In this document: in pieces, positions 24,201 through 36,359 of the stretch
How the letters are laid out: each line of letters begins with the position of its first letter
Numbering within the stretch: the first letter of the stretch is position 1
Source of the DNA: Tagetes erecta
Lineage: Eukaryota; Streptophyta; Magnoliopsida; Asterales; Asteraceae
DNA length: 64,000 bases
NCBI GenBank assembly: GCA_030867185.1
Contig: CM061493.1
Location: 10,323,001-10,387,000 of the forward strand
Direction: 5' to 3'
Made by a program: the position numbers and the translations under genes
The notes under the pieces: model-generated
Seen by the model: the letters and a program-made list of their open reading frames with translations, nothing else
Database searches by the model: none
What the model was told of the DNA's origin: nothing

Positions 24201-25756
24201 CCTAAGAAACTTTTCATATTTTGGTTTTCAAATTGTAGTGATACAAAGCTAATAACTTGGTGGCATTTACCTTCCCTTTGTTGTATACAAAGCTACCATC
24301 CACAGCCTTGAAATTTAGATACTTTGTGACGTCAGTGTGGACCAAAGCACGAACCAGGATACCATTTGCCATCATGAACTATAAAACACATTGAAACTCA
24401 ATATAATCACAGATGAAAAGTTGTATATTTATACTTGATCAAAGAGAGAACAAATATATTTACCTTTGGAATCATATCAACATTATACTCCTTGCTAATG
24501 CCCAACGTTTCTGGAGCGTTTTCGTCTCCTTTAAAACGCTTCCAAAGCTATAATCATGGGACAAAAAATAACCATCTTGTTCATTCTTCTTATTCTTTAA
24601 GCTACAAGTCATTGTACTGTATTTTGAATAGATTAGTGGTTATATTCTCGTTTGTCTTATCTTAGTTCTTCTAGTTCAAACACACGTTATTGCTTAAATA
24701 TATTTGAGGTTTTGTGTTAAATTGACATGGCCACCTCGTCGCCACTTATTCAGACCTCGCTCAGATGTGCGCTCAGATGCAACGTCTGATTCGGTCAAAC
24801 GCTCTGAACCAGACACAGCCTCTGAATCGCTCAGATTTAGAGATGATTTAGAGGTAAACAAACACTCCCTAAGTAAATATCTTTCATGTTCTAACCCTCA
24901 CTACCACTGCTGAACTTGCATGTGGAGCTATTATTTAGTATCAGTGGAAACTAATCTAATTTTTGTTTTGAAACGCATAGACGGAAGATACTGATAATGT
25001 TATACACGCGATACCTGATTTAACATGAGGGAGCTTGATTCTCCTCCATAATAATCGTTTCTGTCCATATGCAAAACCTGTTAAAATTGCCACCCAATTA
25101 AATATTACACAAAACTGGATTTTAAACTGATAAGTTTATAGCTATCCACACTTCGATTACGACCGTAAAAGTTTTTTAAGTTTCTCAGTGGATGTTACAA
25201 TCCCTTTCATGACCGAGAATATTTTCCCACCGTTCGCCTTCTCAAACAGAAGCGACAGCTGAACTGTTCTACATTCAACTCACCAACAACTAGTGCTCAT
25301 TAAGTAGACACTCAAGTAGTTAAAAGACACACGTATGAGGCGTAGAAATATAGTTTTCTAACTAAACCAAGTTTAAACAACAGATAGAAAGAGTTTTTAT
25401 CAACAAAATGTGCATGTCAAGAGCATAAAGATCTTTCATTAAAATTATGTACAAAGTACTAAAACATGAACCTTCATTCAACCTTTGCTCATTAAACTGG
25501 CCCATGATCAAGTGTAATTTTTATGAACATACATTTCTAAAACTTTTCATTCTCAAGAACAAATCCTCAACAATAAATAAGTAGCAATCAACATATCTCA
25601 CTATATGACAAGAAAATGGCTAAGAAGGTTCTAGAATCAAAAGTGTGATCTATAAGTTAAAAACATTACTTTGAGGCCATCGACGGAGAGGAGACCGCTG
25701 AGAATGCATTCTTTGAGACCGGTGCCGAGAACTATGACATCATATTCTTCATCCAT
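21274..25756 (-). CDS. GDI: Rab GDP-dissociation inhibitor (13 exons, complete)
   Basis: Exons in transcript order: 25756-25670, 25077-25015, 24547-24464, 24378-24271, 24167-23995, 23782-23671, 23553-23473, 23294-23232, 23081-22980, 22875-22751, 22656-22446, 22034-21960 and 21330-21274. They total 1341 nt and encode 446 aa, with every intron GT-AG and every join in frame. The protein opens MDEEYDVIVLGTGLKECILS, the FAD/NAD-fold-like N-terminus of the GDI/REP family. DRNDYYGGES follows (conserved region 1). Later blocks are FMMANGILVRALVHTDVTKYL, YGLGELPQAFARLSAVYGG and the C-terminal SYDATTHFETT. GDI extracts GDP-bound prenylated Rab GTPases from membranes and recycles them in the cytosol. 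Length agrees with plant GDIs (about 445 aa). A Pack-MULE-like element lies 191 bp upstream of the ATG. Confidence 0.95.
24700..24860. repeat. GC-richer repeat fragment in GDI intron 2
   Basis: The stretch repeats CGCTCAGAT/CTCTGAA-type words and is less AT-rich than the surrounding intron. It probably represents a MITE remnant. No ends or target duplication were found. Confidence 0.3.
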
Positions 25757-25919
25757 TATTGCTCACTGAATCAACAATGTTATGAAAAGATAGATGAGAG
25801 TTAATTATAGATATGTGTGTTGTTGAAATAAAAATATAGAGGAAAAAATGATGATGGGTGGATGCAAATGCAATGTTTGAATCTGGATGCTATTTTTCTG
25901 GACTCAACAAAGGAGCATG

Positions 25920-25935
25920 TCTTTCGCGCGGGACT
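25920..25935 (-). promoter_or_regulatory. E2F-like site upstream of GDI
   Basis: The sequence TCTTTCGCGCGGGAC, about 165 bp upstream of the GDI ATG, fits the E2F/DP consensus TTTSGCGC. A single short match is weak evidence on its own. Confidence 0.3.
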
Positions 25936-25947
25936 TTATTTATTTAT

Positions 25948-26973
25948 GAGTTAATTACACAAATGGTACCTAATGTTTAGCAAGATTCTCAGATTTGGGT
26001 ACTAATAGTTTTTTTTCACTAGTTTGATACATGATGTTTCAATTTATCACGAGGTTGGGTACTAAGGTTAACTTCGGTTAAATTTTCTGTCAACTTGTAT
26101 TGAAATGACTATACTATACCCTTTTGAAAACAAAAGAGGCTATGTTTATGATTAACAATATCTCAAGATGATTTATGTAAAATTATTTATATTTACCCCA
26201 CCATTTGGCAAACCTAACACCCCCACCCCATCTTCTTCTTTCAGGCACAAGATCACCACGCCGGCCACCTTCAACCAACTCGCCGGCCACCCACTAACCT
26301 TCTTGACCGACCGTATCCCGCCACCAACAATCTTCTAAAGCCCTCCACTACCACTCCTTTGATTCACATTCCAGTACCACCACCATCACCATCGTTTGAA
26401 ATCTAGTAAATCACGACATCTCACGACATCAGTACATAAATCTAAACAAATTAACCATCACTTCACCGTTATTGCTCTAGCAGCTAAACAAATTCCAAAA
26501 CCCTAATCCTAGTTTCACCAAAAACCTACAGGATAAGAGACTGCATTAGATCTGTAATCGGTGCTCGACGAAGAAGAAAGTGGCAGGGACGTGAACAGGA
26601 GGGAAAAATGGTGGTTGGTTTCCGGCGAGCGCGTGGTGATTGATTTATGGCTGACTTACCTCTAGGTGGGAGACGGCAATACAATTGTTTTGGTTTCAAT
26701 ATATGAAAGTTTTAAAATGAAAGTTCTAGAAATAAAACCCAGTAGTTGACTAATTAAATTTTACGTAGTTAATTACTTGAATGGTCCCTATAGTTCTAAA
26801 AGAGTATAATAATCATCTAACTATAATTTAACAAAAAATTTAACAAAAGTTGACCTTAGTACCCAATCTCGTGATAAATTGAGACATCATGTATCAAACT
26901 AGTGAAAAAAAACTATTAGTACCCAAATCTGAGAATCTTGCTAAACATCAGGTACCATTTGTGTAATTAACTC
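25948..26973. mobile_element. Pack-MULE-like element upstream of GDI
   Basis: The long terminal inverted repeats are about 130 bp (25948-26090 and 26840-26973). They start GAGTTAATTACACAAATGG and match with only a few differences. A 13-base flank TTTATTTATTTAT is present on both sides (25935-25947, 26974-26986). This includes a 9-bp Mutator-type duplication, but the repeat hides its exact limits. The interior (26220-26690) is much richer in C and G (CGCCGGCCACC, CCACCACCATCACC) and reads like 5' UTR plus start of an ordinary gene, as captured host DNA does. No transposase is present. Confidence 0.7.
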
Positions 26974-27009
26974 TTTATTTATTTATATTAATTTGGGACA
27001 ACATTTTAT

Positions 27010-27330
27010 AATGGGGCATTTACATATATCCTCCTCATAAGATCATTTATTACGTATTTACCCCATCCTTAAATTCAATTACATATTTCCCCTTCCTAAA
27101 CCACATATATTACATATTTACCCAATTTCTTTAAAATAGCCTTTTGATTTACTATTTTACCCTTAATGATCTTCATAAATATATTTTTATATTTTCTTAT
27201 GGTTTGTGTAAAAGAAAGGGTGAATGAGTAATTTATTATGTCAAAGGGGATATATGTAATTAAACTTTAGGCTTGGGTAAATATGTAATTGATGAGCTTA
27301 GGAAGGGAAAATATGTAAAAAAACCTTTTA
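27010..27330. repeat. MITE-like repeat with TTTACATATTTCCC ends
   Basis: The left part (TTTACATATATCC...CTCATAAG) and the right part (AGCTTAGGAAGGGAAAATATG) are imperfect inverted copies. Inner blocks ATTACATATTTACCC recur. A related fragment lies at 35214-35345. Target duplication was not resolved. Confidence 0.4.
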
Positions 27331-27833
27331 TAATCTTTAATCTATATATAGAGCAAATAAATAACAAGGATGTTCATTGTAGTTATGGATTTAGTACCTA
27401 CACTTCAACTTTTATGGATATTGTGTTTAAATTTTGTGGATATGGTCTACAATCATCATGTTATTTACTTTTGTTTTTGGTTCCTTTATGGATGTAATTA
27501 TCGGTTGATTAGGTTTAATACATGTATAGACATACGGGTTCAATAAAACAAATAATCTATTGAATGAATAACCTACGATTGAAAATGAGATGTAAGATGA
27601 TGATTTCATATCATGTGTGTTGTGATCATAAGAACAACAAACAGAGACATACTTTCGTGTAAAACGACGATTCATATCATTATGACTGAATGATTTATTT
27701 TATGCGTACATACATATCTATACTATATATAGTTTAAAAATAGACGCAATAGGCTTCCAATACTCAACTTTTCCTATTAGAAAGCTTACTATAACTAAGA
27801 CATCGCAAGGTCGGGATATAAAGGCGTTGTTGC
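27331..27833. other. AT-rich DNA without recognised feature
   Basis: Short frames here (27427-27675, 27273-27497) have no recognisable motif. Confidence 0.4.
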
Positions 27834-28370
27834 TGTCACACCCCAACCAATGACGGAATCATCAGGACGGACAAAGAGAGTGATTATATGTAGCTCAAAG
27901 TACTTAAACGGTTACAATAATATTAAAGTACCATTTCATTAAGTTCAAATAACAGTAAATGCAAACAACGTTCAAACATTCAAAAGAAAAGTCAAACATA
28001 ATCAACAAAACTATCTTATTAAATTATTTGATTTACTAGGTCCATGATGCTAAATAAGTGGTTTTTGTAGTAAACGTCTAAGCAGCGCAACATAAAACAT
28101 GTGAAAGCTATGTCAGCTAATTAATTTAGCTAATTAATTTAAATTGATAAAATTCACATGTAGCATTCAGACCATAGCGGCAAAAAGTGTTTAAGCAACC
28201 CTTGATGACTGATTAGACACTTAATCACACAAATTAAGAAATGAGCAGAAGCATTGGTTACCCTGGTTTGATTAAAATAATGATCATGCCAATACTATTT
28301 ATCAAATAATGAACCCATGTACACCCTAAAATCCGGAGTGAGCAATTATTAAATAATGAGCTTTAGATAT
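27834..28370 (-). repeat. LTR fragment opening TGTCACACCCC
   Basis: The start TGTCACACCCCAACCAATG, with CGGAATCATCAGG, is the complement of the end of the solo LTR at 30244-32881 (GATGATTCCGCC, then GGGGTGTGACA). The family relation is therefore clear in the first 60 bases. No opposite end with a matching GTTGC duplication could be found, so it is treated as truncated. Confidence 0.5.
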
Positions 28371-29595
28371 GGGACGTTATAAGGAAAAAAAAAGGATTAT
28401 GGGCTAAGCTAATGAACGGGCCAAAAATTATGGAGTTTAGGGCCCATAAATCATCCCTTATCAACCCTATGGTGTATCATTTCATCCATTCATTTTAAAC
28501 TTAGAGAGAAAAAGTAATGAGAGAAAGTGAAGAAATTTAAAGATTTGTGGATTTTGGATTTGAAAGATTAAGATCTGAGTAATTCTGCATCAAAACACCA
28601 CGAAAAGAGGAAGAATCTAGGTAAAAAACATCATCTAAAACACCACTTTAGATTTGAAACAATTCAAGGGTTTTGAGGTTTTTGAAAAAGTGAAGAAAAT
28701 CGTCAAAAGATCACATTTTTACATTTGAAATCGTCTAAAAACCATGGATTTAGCATCTTAGGTGATAATTGAAGGAATTGGACATAAAAAGGTTGGAATT
28801 TAGGTGAAAAATGAAGATTTTGGGTGAAAAACGAGCTGGTTCGTTGAAAAACCCCATTTTGCGAAATTATGTGTTCATCCAGTAAAATTGTGTTTGTGTA
28901 TCGAGAACCTGTGTCAAAAATGATCTAGAGAAGTTAGAAAAAAGTCCCAATGAAAGTTAGGCGCGTGACTAGTGAAAATTATTTTTGTCATATCGAAATC
29001 ATAGTTTCACCTTAGCAAAATTAGGTGCGACATTAACTGAAAATGACCAACTTATGTGCAGATTCTTGGTGTGTTCCTAGATCACATATCTCTAAGGGGC
29101 TCTGCCCCCTGGACCTCGTTATTGTTGTAGATGTTAAAACACATTTCCTTAGTTGTGAGTGTTACTTCTTGGTCTGTTTTGAAATATATTATGTAAAAGT
29201 GAAACTAAAATAATGATTACTAAGCCTAAAACCGAGCTATATCTAAAAGAAAGCCTAGTAAGCAAAAAGGAAGATTGGCATTTGTTGTATTCTCATGAGT
29301 TACTTCATAAAAAACTAAGCTACATCTAAAAAGAGGGACACGACACTAAAGCCATCTAACGGGAATGCGCCATTAGGCAAAGTGGGTCAACTGTAGAGGC
29401 TTAGCTAGTCGTGATGAAATTCACCTAACAAGGAATGAAATTTGAAAGGTTCTGCCCTTTGGCGAACCTGAGAAAAGGAAATATGAATCTGGTCCTTTGG
29501 CAGACTAGGAATTGATGGATGAAAAAAGATAAATCCTAATTCAACAAACTAATGAATTAAAAAGAAAATGTGATACCTAACGTGTAAAGATTAGA

Positions 29596-29599
<4 letters not shown>
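28371..29599. other. Unclassified repeat-like DNA
   Basis: It contains a purine-rich leader-like stretch (28500-28530), a hairpin GGGGCTCTGCCCC at 29097, and two TTTGGC-type motifs near 29450-29510 (GCCCTTTGGC, GTCCTTTGGC). It may continue the LTR fragment to its left. No gene is seen. Confidence 0.35.

Positions 29600-29648
<49 letters not shown>
29600..29648. repeat. (TA)n microsatellite
   Basis: A pure TA run bordering the left end of the fold-back MITE. Confidence 0.9.
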
Positions 29649-29651
<3 letters not shown>

Positions 29652-31259
29652 TGAGGTTCACCTACAAATGATTTTAATCTAAGAAGCCGAAGAAGAAATA
29701 AGATATTGACATGTGGCAATTACTTAAATTAGGAGAAGAGATATTTTAGTCATACCCACTTTTTTATTTTTATTTTCTCTCTCCACATGCAAGGCACATG
29801 TCAATTCCCCCACTTTTTTTAAATGTTTATAACTTTTACATACGACATTATTTTTTAAACAAATTACACCATAAAAACGAACATTTTTTTCTCTTTAAAA
29901 CACGTATAATATTGATATATAAAAAACGAACTTTTTTTTTCACATTTTTCAGCTCATTGTGGAGAGAGAAAGTCACACAATGACCTGACGGAAGACACAA
30001 TGACCTGGCGGAAGACACAATGAGCTGAAAAATGTGAAAAAAATTAGTTTTTTATATATCAATATTATACGCGTTTTAAAGAGAAAAAAATGCTCGTTTT
30101 TATGGTGTAATTTGTTTAAAAAAATAATGGCGTATATAAAAGTTATAAACGTTTAAAAAAAGTGGGGGAATTGACATGTGACTTGCATGTGGAGAGAGAA
30201 TATTTAAAAAAGTGGGCATGACTAAAATACCTCCTCTCATAATTGTAACATTGCCCCGAACCAAAACCGAATCAAAATACCAAACTCGGATCCGATTAGG
30301 TATTTATGTAGTTATCTCAATTTATCAAGGAAAAATATAATAATAAACAGTTATTTACTCATCTAGTTTTATTAAAAAAATCTAGTAAGTTAGTTTGGTT
30401 TAATTAAGTTAGCATTTATAAATAAAATTACCTTTTGGGCCATTTATGTCATTTATTAAACTTGTTTTGAACTAATTAACCACTAACTGAAACCAACTCA
30501 AAGTTCAGGGACTAAGGTTGTAATTTAAATAAAAGATTAAACCAACCCCCCAGAGAAAACCGTAATTCCGGCGAGTTCTCCGGCTAGCTCCGGCGACGCC
30601 CCAAACACCAAAATTTACTAATTTTCAAATCAATTGAACCGCCCTTATCATCTTATCCTCCAAACTCGAACCCCAAACGTCCTTATCAACGCGTTTTGTG
30701 CAGTATTATCACCAAATCAAATCCATTCCGGCGACTTCGGCATTTAAACTTCAACTCCATCAAAATCGCTTCTGGAATCAAATAAAAGGGGACTAAAACC
30801 TTCACCTGACTGAACATAAATTGATTATAATTATAAAACAACAATAAGCTCGAAAACTAAGTTGAATTTTGCTCATCCAACTCCGTAATCAACTCGGATT
30901 TGTTTCTATACATAGACCACAAATAAATCTTATTTAAACCAGTCAAAACCTTCATACGATTACGTTGTATCTGGTCGCGTTATCAATTGGATTTAATTAT
31001 CTTCCTGGATCATCAATTAAACTTCACCGCTGCGTTCTTTTCTTTCTTTTGGATCTTCATCGAATCATCATCGAGTGAGGTAATCAAATGCACCCTTATA
31101 CTCGTGAGTGAATACTGATTATCATGGTTAAACTTGATTTCGATTACAGAGGGTGTTTGGTGTTCAATTTTGGTGATTTAGATTTCTAGGGTTTATGTAG
31201 AATTTGGGGATTTAATTAATAACGTGCTAATTTATTTCAGTTTGGATTTTAACGACACA

Positions 31260-31340
31260 AGTTATTTGGTTTACTGGTTGGTCTGATTTTGCTGAACAAC
31301 GAGGTCACGGGTTCGAACCTATGGGCCCTAACCTTTTTAT
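31260..31340 (+). other. tRNA-like Pol III motif inside the solo LTR
   Basis: An A-box-like TTTACTGGTTGG is followed about 40 bases later by the B box GGTTCGAACC (31310-31319). A T run (CCTTTTT) then resembles a Pol III terminator. The same arrangement is at the equivalent place in the related LTR (55075-55145). Confidence 0.45.
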
Positions 31341-32003
31341 TTAAGCATTTTAAGCTATTAGTTAGCCTATATAATTAGTTTAAAGTGTTTATTAGTCCTT
31401 TTTAGTAAGAAATTTCTATTAAATCTTATGAATTAAAGTTGTAAATCTTATTTTATATAACTAGGATTTTAATACTTTTAACTTGTTTTAAAAAGTTGTA
31501 AGAGACTAGTAACGTTTATTTGTAGGAATTTTATATATATTAAAAGACTTTAATTTGTAAGATTAATATGACTTGCATAATTAGAGCTTTAGTATGCATT
31601 ATCCATAGCAATAAATTAGTTTTTATCAATAATTAAATCCTTAACAATCGAGATACTTTAATTAATCATATAAAGTATTAAACTTTAAATACCACTTAAT
31701 TAATACTTTTCTACTTAAACTTCATTTGTTTTTAAAATAATTATTTACATAAAACCCCAAATTCCTATAAGAACCCTAGTTACCCGGATCACTCGTAGTT
31801 ATCGTTCTAACATAAGACACCATTCCTTAGGTGGTTCTAGGGAGATTCTCGGTGCCTTGTTCAAGTTTATATTTTATTTATTTCATCGACCAAGTATCAA
31901 GTGAGTATTCATAGCCCCTTTTTACTTTTCTATTTTGGGGTGAAATCATGTGCCTTACTAAATCATGTTTATCATTTATGTTCGCTTTTATTCATTTTAT
32001 TTA

Positions 32004-32296
32004 ATCACCTAATACTTTAACCGAGGGTGATTGTAAAGTGTTTTCATTTATTTGGTTTAATTGCCTGATATGTTATCCAAGGGTAATCGTAACCAGTTTT
32101 CATTATTTTGTTTTAATTGCCTGATATGTTATCCAAGGGTAATTATAACCGTCTATTTATTCATTTTAACTTTATCACCTGATACTTTATCCGAAGGTGA
32201 TTTTAACCACATTTTAACTAAATCACCTAATATGTTATCCAAGGGTGATTGTAACTACATTTGGTTTAATTATCCGATATTTTATCCGAGGATGAT
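32004..32296 (+). repeat. Six-unit hairpin array in the solo LTR
   Basis: The units begin at 32004, 32060, 32116, 32174, 32222 and 32269. Each has a 6-7 base stem closing over a conserved 16-base loop: ATCACC/GGTGAT, ATTGCC/GGTAAT (twice), ATCACC/GGTGAT (twice) and ATTATCC/GGATGAT. Substitutions keep pairing, with G-U pairs only valid on the plus (LTR sense) strand. Confidence 0.7.
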
Positions 32297-32486
32297 TACC
32301 CTACTTTTCATTTGATCATTTTATCAACGTCACTTAGTCTGTGTGATTAAGTGGATGCTAGTCGTAACGTTTGATTGTGCTATATGTTACCTTGTGTGAT
32401 ACTCTTTGCTTTGGTAGTTTTTACATAACATGAGCATTGAATTCATTTATTCATTTTAATCATTTCAAATATTTAATCATTTTCTA

Positions 32487-32593
<107 letters not shown>

Positions 32594-32961
32594 AACCTAT
32601 GTTTACTCACCAGCTAATTCGTTAGCTGAACAAATACTATTTTCACATGATTTCAGGAAATGCAGCTTAGGAGGATTTTGAGATGCCTTTACATGTAGGA
32701 TCTTGGACCTAGTTTAATTAAATGATTTGTAACTGAGTTAGGTTTGTTTATTTATGGTTGAAACAATGTAACTTGTTATTTAGTGTTAATTTATATTTTA
32801 ATCATTTTAGTGCCATGAGCTACGAGCAATCTATCCATTTGCGTCCGCCTCGATGATTCCGCCATCGGTCGGGGTGTGACAATAATTTTCCTAGATGCCA
32901 CATGTCAATCTTTTATTGCTTCTTAGCCTTCTTAGATTTCTAATACTATGTAGGTGAACCT

Positions 32962-32965
<4 letters not shown>

Positions 32966-33006
<41 letters not shown>
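32966..33006. repeat. (TA)n microsatellite
   Basis: TA run bordering the right end of the fold-back MITE. Confidence 0.9.
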
Positions 33007-33009
<3 letters not shown>

Positions 33010-33545
33010 TTCGTATAAGATTTTGAAAATATTTATAAACTAGACGTCACTTAAAGAAGCTGACTTTTGTATGCATATTAGTTAGACATGTGAGTTGATG
33101 AAGCAAAATCGATGTCATGAAGTGCAAGCTACTCAGGATGTGAAGATTGACATCCATTTTAAGAAGACTTTTAAGACTTATTTATTTTAAAGACAATGGT
33201 AGATGTTTAATGGTCTGTAATGACGTACTTACATTTTAAGACTATTTCCACTGCAATGTTTTAAGTTAATGAATGTTTTAAATCTATTTTATGATGTGCA
33301 TGACCAACTGTAATGTCTCCTGGAAACAGGGCCTTACAACACATAGATTTGCAAGTTAAAATACTACAAGTATGTTGAAATGATTTTGACTTAAATGAAC
33401 CAAATGGATAAAATATCAAACAATTTTTATATAGTGAGATGTTTCACCCAAAAATAAAAAATAATGAAAAGAGGATATGAAATATTCACATGTGAAATAA
33501 GTAGATGATAGAGATTGAATAGGTTTTAGACACCGCAACTCCTCA
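33007..33545. other. Intergenic DNA without recognised feature
   Basis: AT-rich. No reading frame or repeat could be identified. Confidence 0.4.
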
Positions 33546-33564
33546 AAAAATCAACGTAAGGATA

Positions 33565-34053
33565 TGTTGTCGTCGTCGTCATGTCGTCGTTGTCGTCGTC
33601 GTCGTCGTTTCGACCACTTTGGTTATTATGTTTTTTTTACCATTTTGTTGTTTGGTTTTGTAAAAAACTATCATTTTCGTCATTCCATCAACGATTTCTG
33701 TTAGTTTAGTTTTAAATGACTAAAATGCCCTCCTTTATTAAATTTATAAAAATATTATGTTAAATATTCTTGTTAACCAACAAACAACCATAACCACACC
33801 AAATGTTTCTTGTTGTTGTTGTTGTTTTTTTTTGTTGTTGTTGTTGTTTTCCCTGAGTTTATATCGATTCGACCACTTTGGTAATTATGTTTTTTTTGTT
33901 GTCATTTTGGTGTTTGGTTTTGTAAAAAACTATCATTTTCGTCCTTTCATAAACGATTTCTATTAGTTAATTGTAAAATGACTAAAATATTCTCCTTTAT
34001 TAAATTTATAAAAACATATTATTTTAAAAGTTCTTTTAACCAAAACCACACCA

Positions 34054-34056
<3 letters not shown>
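33565..34056. repeat. Tandemly duplicated block of about 260 bp with trinucleotide repeats
   Basis: Unit 1 (33607-33795) and unit 2 (33868-34056) share TTCGACCACTTTGG, TTTTGTAAAAAACTATCATT and CTCCTTTATTAAATTTAT. Both end in AACCACACCAAA. Trinucleotide repeats precede each copy: GTC/CGT repeats at 33567-33607 and GTT repeats at 33808-33848. Confidence 0.7.
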
Positions 34057-34086
<30 letters not shown>

Positions 34087-34088
34087 AC

Positions 34089-34151
<63 letters not shown>

Positions 34152-34520
34152 CAACAGTAACACTAACAATAACAATAAGAATAATAATAATAACGAGAAT
34201 AATAATAAGAATAATAATATTAATAATAATAATATAAATAATAATAATAATATAATTAATAATAATAATAAATATAATAATACGAATAATAATAAGAATA
34301 ACAATTATAAAAATAATAATATAAATAATTATAATAATAATAATAACAATAATAATAATATAAATAATTATAATAATTATAATAACAATATAATAACAAT
34401 AATAATAATAATAATAATGTAATAATAATAATAAAAATGAAAATAATAAAAATAAAAATAATAACAATAACAATAACATGAACAAGAATAACAACAACAA
34501 TAACAACAACAACAATAACT
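34057..34520. repeat. (AAT)n microsatellite tract, about 460 bp
   Basis: Imperfect AAT repeats with AAC, AAG and AAAAT variants, grading into AAC repeats at the right. It produces long Leu-only and Ile-only frames on the minus strand that are not genes. Confidence 0.95.
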
Positions 34521-34679
34521 TGCTATTTGCTAAAATACAAGTTTTTGCATGTGTTACTGCTGAATCACAAATAACCTAAAATTTCCCTTAAATTTTAAGA
34601 AATATTGATTGTAAAAGAAATAATATTGAAAAACAAACATGTACAAGATAATCTTGTAAGATCATGATGCTAGTCATGG

Positions 34680-35075
34680 TTCATCCTAATAGCCGAGATC
34701 AAGTATATTAATTCATCAAAAGCCTTTTTGCAATGGTCAGCATGCTGTTCATTCGTGTGAACTTTGACTAGCATGCTTATCTTTTTCTCTGCATTATCTC
34801 TAATAAAATGATACCTGATCTCAATACGTTTTGTCACGTTTTGTCTTTGAGTGCTGAATAGGATTGTTTGTAATACATATTGCAATGTTGTCAATATGAA
34901 TGGGAATGTTCATGAGAAAGATGCCAGAGTCTCTTAATTATGTCTGAATCCATAACATTTTAGCACAGCAGCTGACTCTGCTTCAGAAGTTGAAGTTGAA
35001 ACACATGTTTGCTTCTTGTATTGCCAAGAGACTAATCTTCCCCCTAAGAACTAGCATCATCTTGAAGTAGACTTC
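34680..35075 (-). pseudogene. Copia RNase H relic
   Basis: Minus-strand frames give KKSTSR, LGGRLVSWQYKKQTCVSTSTSEAESAA, RIEIRYHFIRD and LVKVHTNEQHADH in the order of a copia RNase H. Multiple stops and frameshifts interrupt it. No LTRs are visible and the rest of the element is missing. Confidence 0.75.
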
Positions 35076-35213
35076 TTGTTGATACAATATGCATGCTACT
35101 AAAACAACCCAATAATATATTTCTACATATGTATGTTATTAATAAGCATCTACACATGATACAATATGATTAAACATAATACTTTCTTTCCTACATAAAT
35201 ATAAATTCTACCT

Positions 35214-35345
35214 GTATAATATATAGGTTTTTTTCACATATTTCTCTTCATAATCTTCTTATTACATATATCCCCAACCCTTAATTTTTATTACATATAT
35301 CCCATTCCATTAAAAATTGACACAATTACCATTTTCTATCAATTC
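35214..35345. repeat. MITE-like fragment related to 27010-27330
   Basis: It shares TTTTTTCACATATTTC and repeated ATTACATATATCCC blocks. It is truncated. Confidence 0.4.
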
Positions 35346-35689
35346 TCATAATTAAATATTTGTGAATGAGATTAAGACAAAATTTACTATTGTTATATCA
35401 AATAACAAAGCTAGATCTATGACGAGCTTTAATAAACAAGTGAATTTTCACGCGGTTAAAAAAACATATGTAAACTGTGACATCAGCCCCAAACCTGAAC
35501 CCAAATGCCCGACTCGAACCCGTATCCGTCAATTTTACAAATGGTACGAGTTAACTCGGTTAAGATAGTTAAAATAAATATTTAATTAACTTTGGGTAAA
35601 ATTTGTCAAGTTTTAAACTTAAATTAAAACTTATATCAATCAAATAAATAGTTAACCAAGCCTTAGGGGTCATAATTGTAAATCTAATA

Positions 35690-36105
35690 GTCTGGTTGGA
35701 CTATTTCCGGCCAGCTTGCCGGAACCTGGCATTGCCATGATTAGCGATAATGTGTTCAATTGTTAACAACGCTCGCCAGACCATCGGCATTGCCTGGATG
35801 TAAGACAAACCAGTAACGTCAAAGAACCCTTGTGTAAGATCCGGAAACAGAAATCAGTATCCAAGTTGGAATGGTAGCATAGGAAAGCAAACCCATTCGT
35901 TCGACTCAGTGTCGCTTGGAGCTTTAGGATCAAATGGACGAAAAATGGTGTTCGGGGAAAAAAAAGGCTATTGTCCGAACCTCAAGATCAGTAAATTTGC
36001 AGATCTCTTTCATCGGTTCTTTTAAAAGATTTTGGGAATGAAGGCTATTGGTGCTGCTCATTGAAAGAGAGCTTGAAGATGATGGATTGTGACTCTTAGA
36101 CATGG
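35690..36105 (-). pseudogene. Relic of a retroelement-type ORF
   Basis: From an ATG at about 36103 the minus strand reads MSKSHNPSSSSSLSMSS, then KEICKFTDLEV. After a frameshift in a T/C run it continues as DPKAPSDTESNEWVCF, then TGLSYIQAMPMVWRALLTIEHII. The block GLSYIQAMPMVWR resembles plant 'putative gypsy-type transposon' Gag-like proteins as I recall them. It is broken and the assignment is weak. Confidence 0.4.
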
Positions 36106-36359
36106 TCGGCGACGATAGTAGATGCAGAAAATTAAAAGTTAAGGGAAGGAATAGTACATGAGTTGTAATCGCGGAATCGTGGGAAACGGCTTAAAAATTG
36201 TGACTGGTGAAGAAATGAGTCGATTATCTTTAAAAACCCTAAGAAATGGAACGGGTGTATTGTGATGATTACTCACGTCCCATCCGCAGTTATCTTTATT
36301 TCAAAAGTCGAGATCAAATATGCCAGCTGTTTCACTTAACCGCCATATTTGTGGGCAAT

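Noticed and set aside
26220..26690. A real gene between the MULE ends
   Set aside because: No frame of useful length; it reads as a UTR/start fragment captured by the element.
33963..34515. Long Leu-rich and Ile-rich frames on the minus strand
   Set aside because: They are translations of the AAT/AAC microsatellite in different frames.
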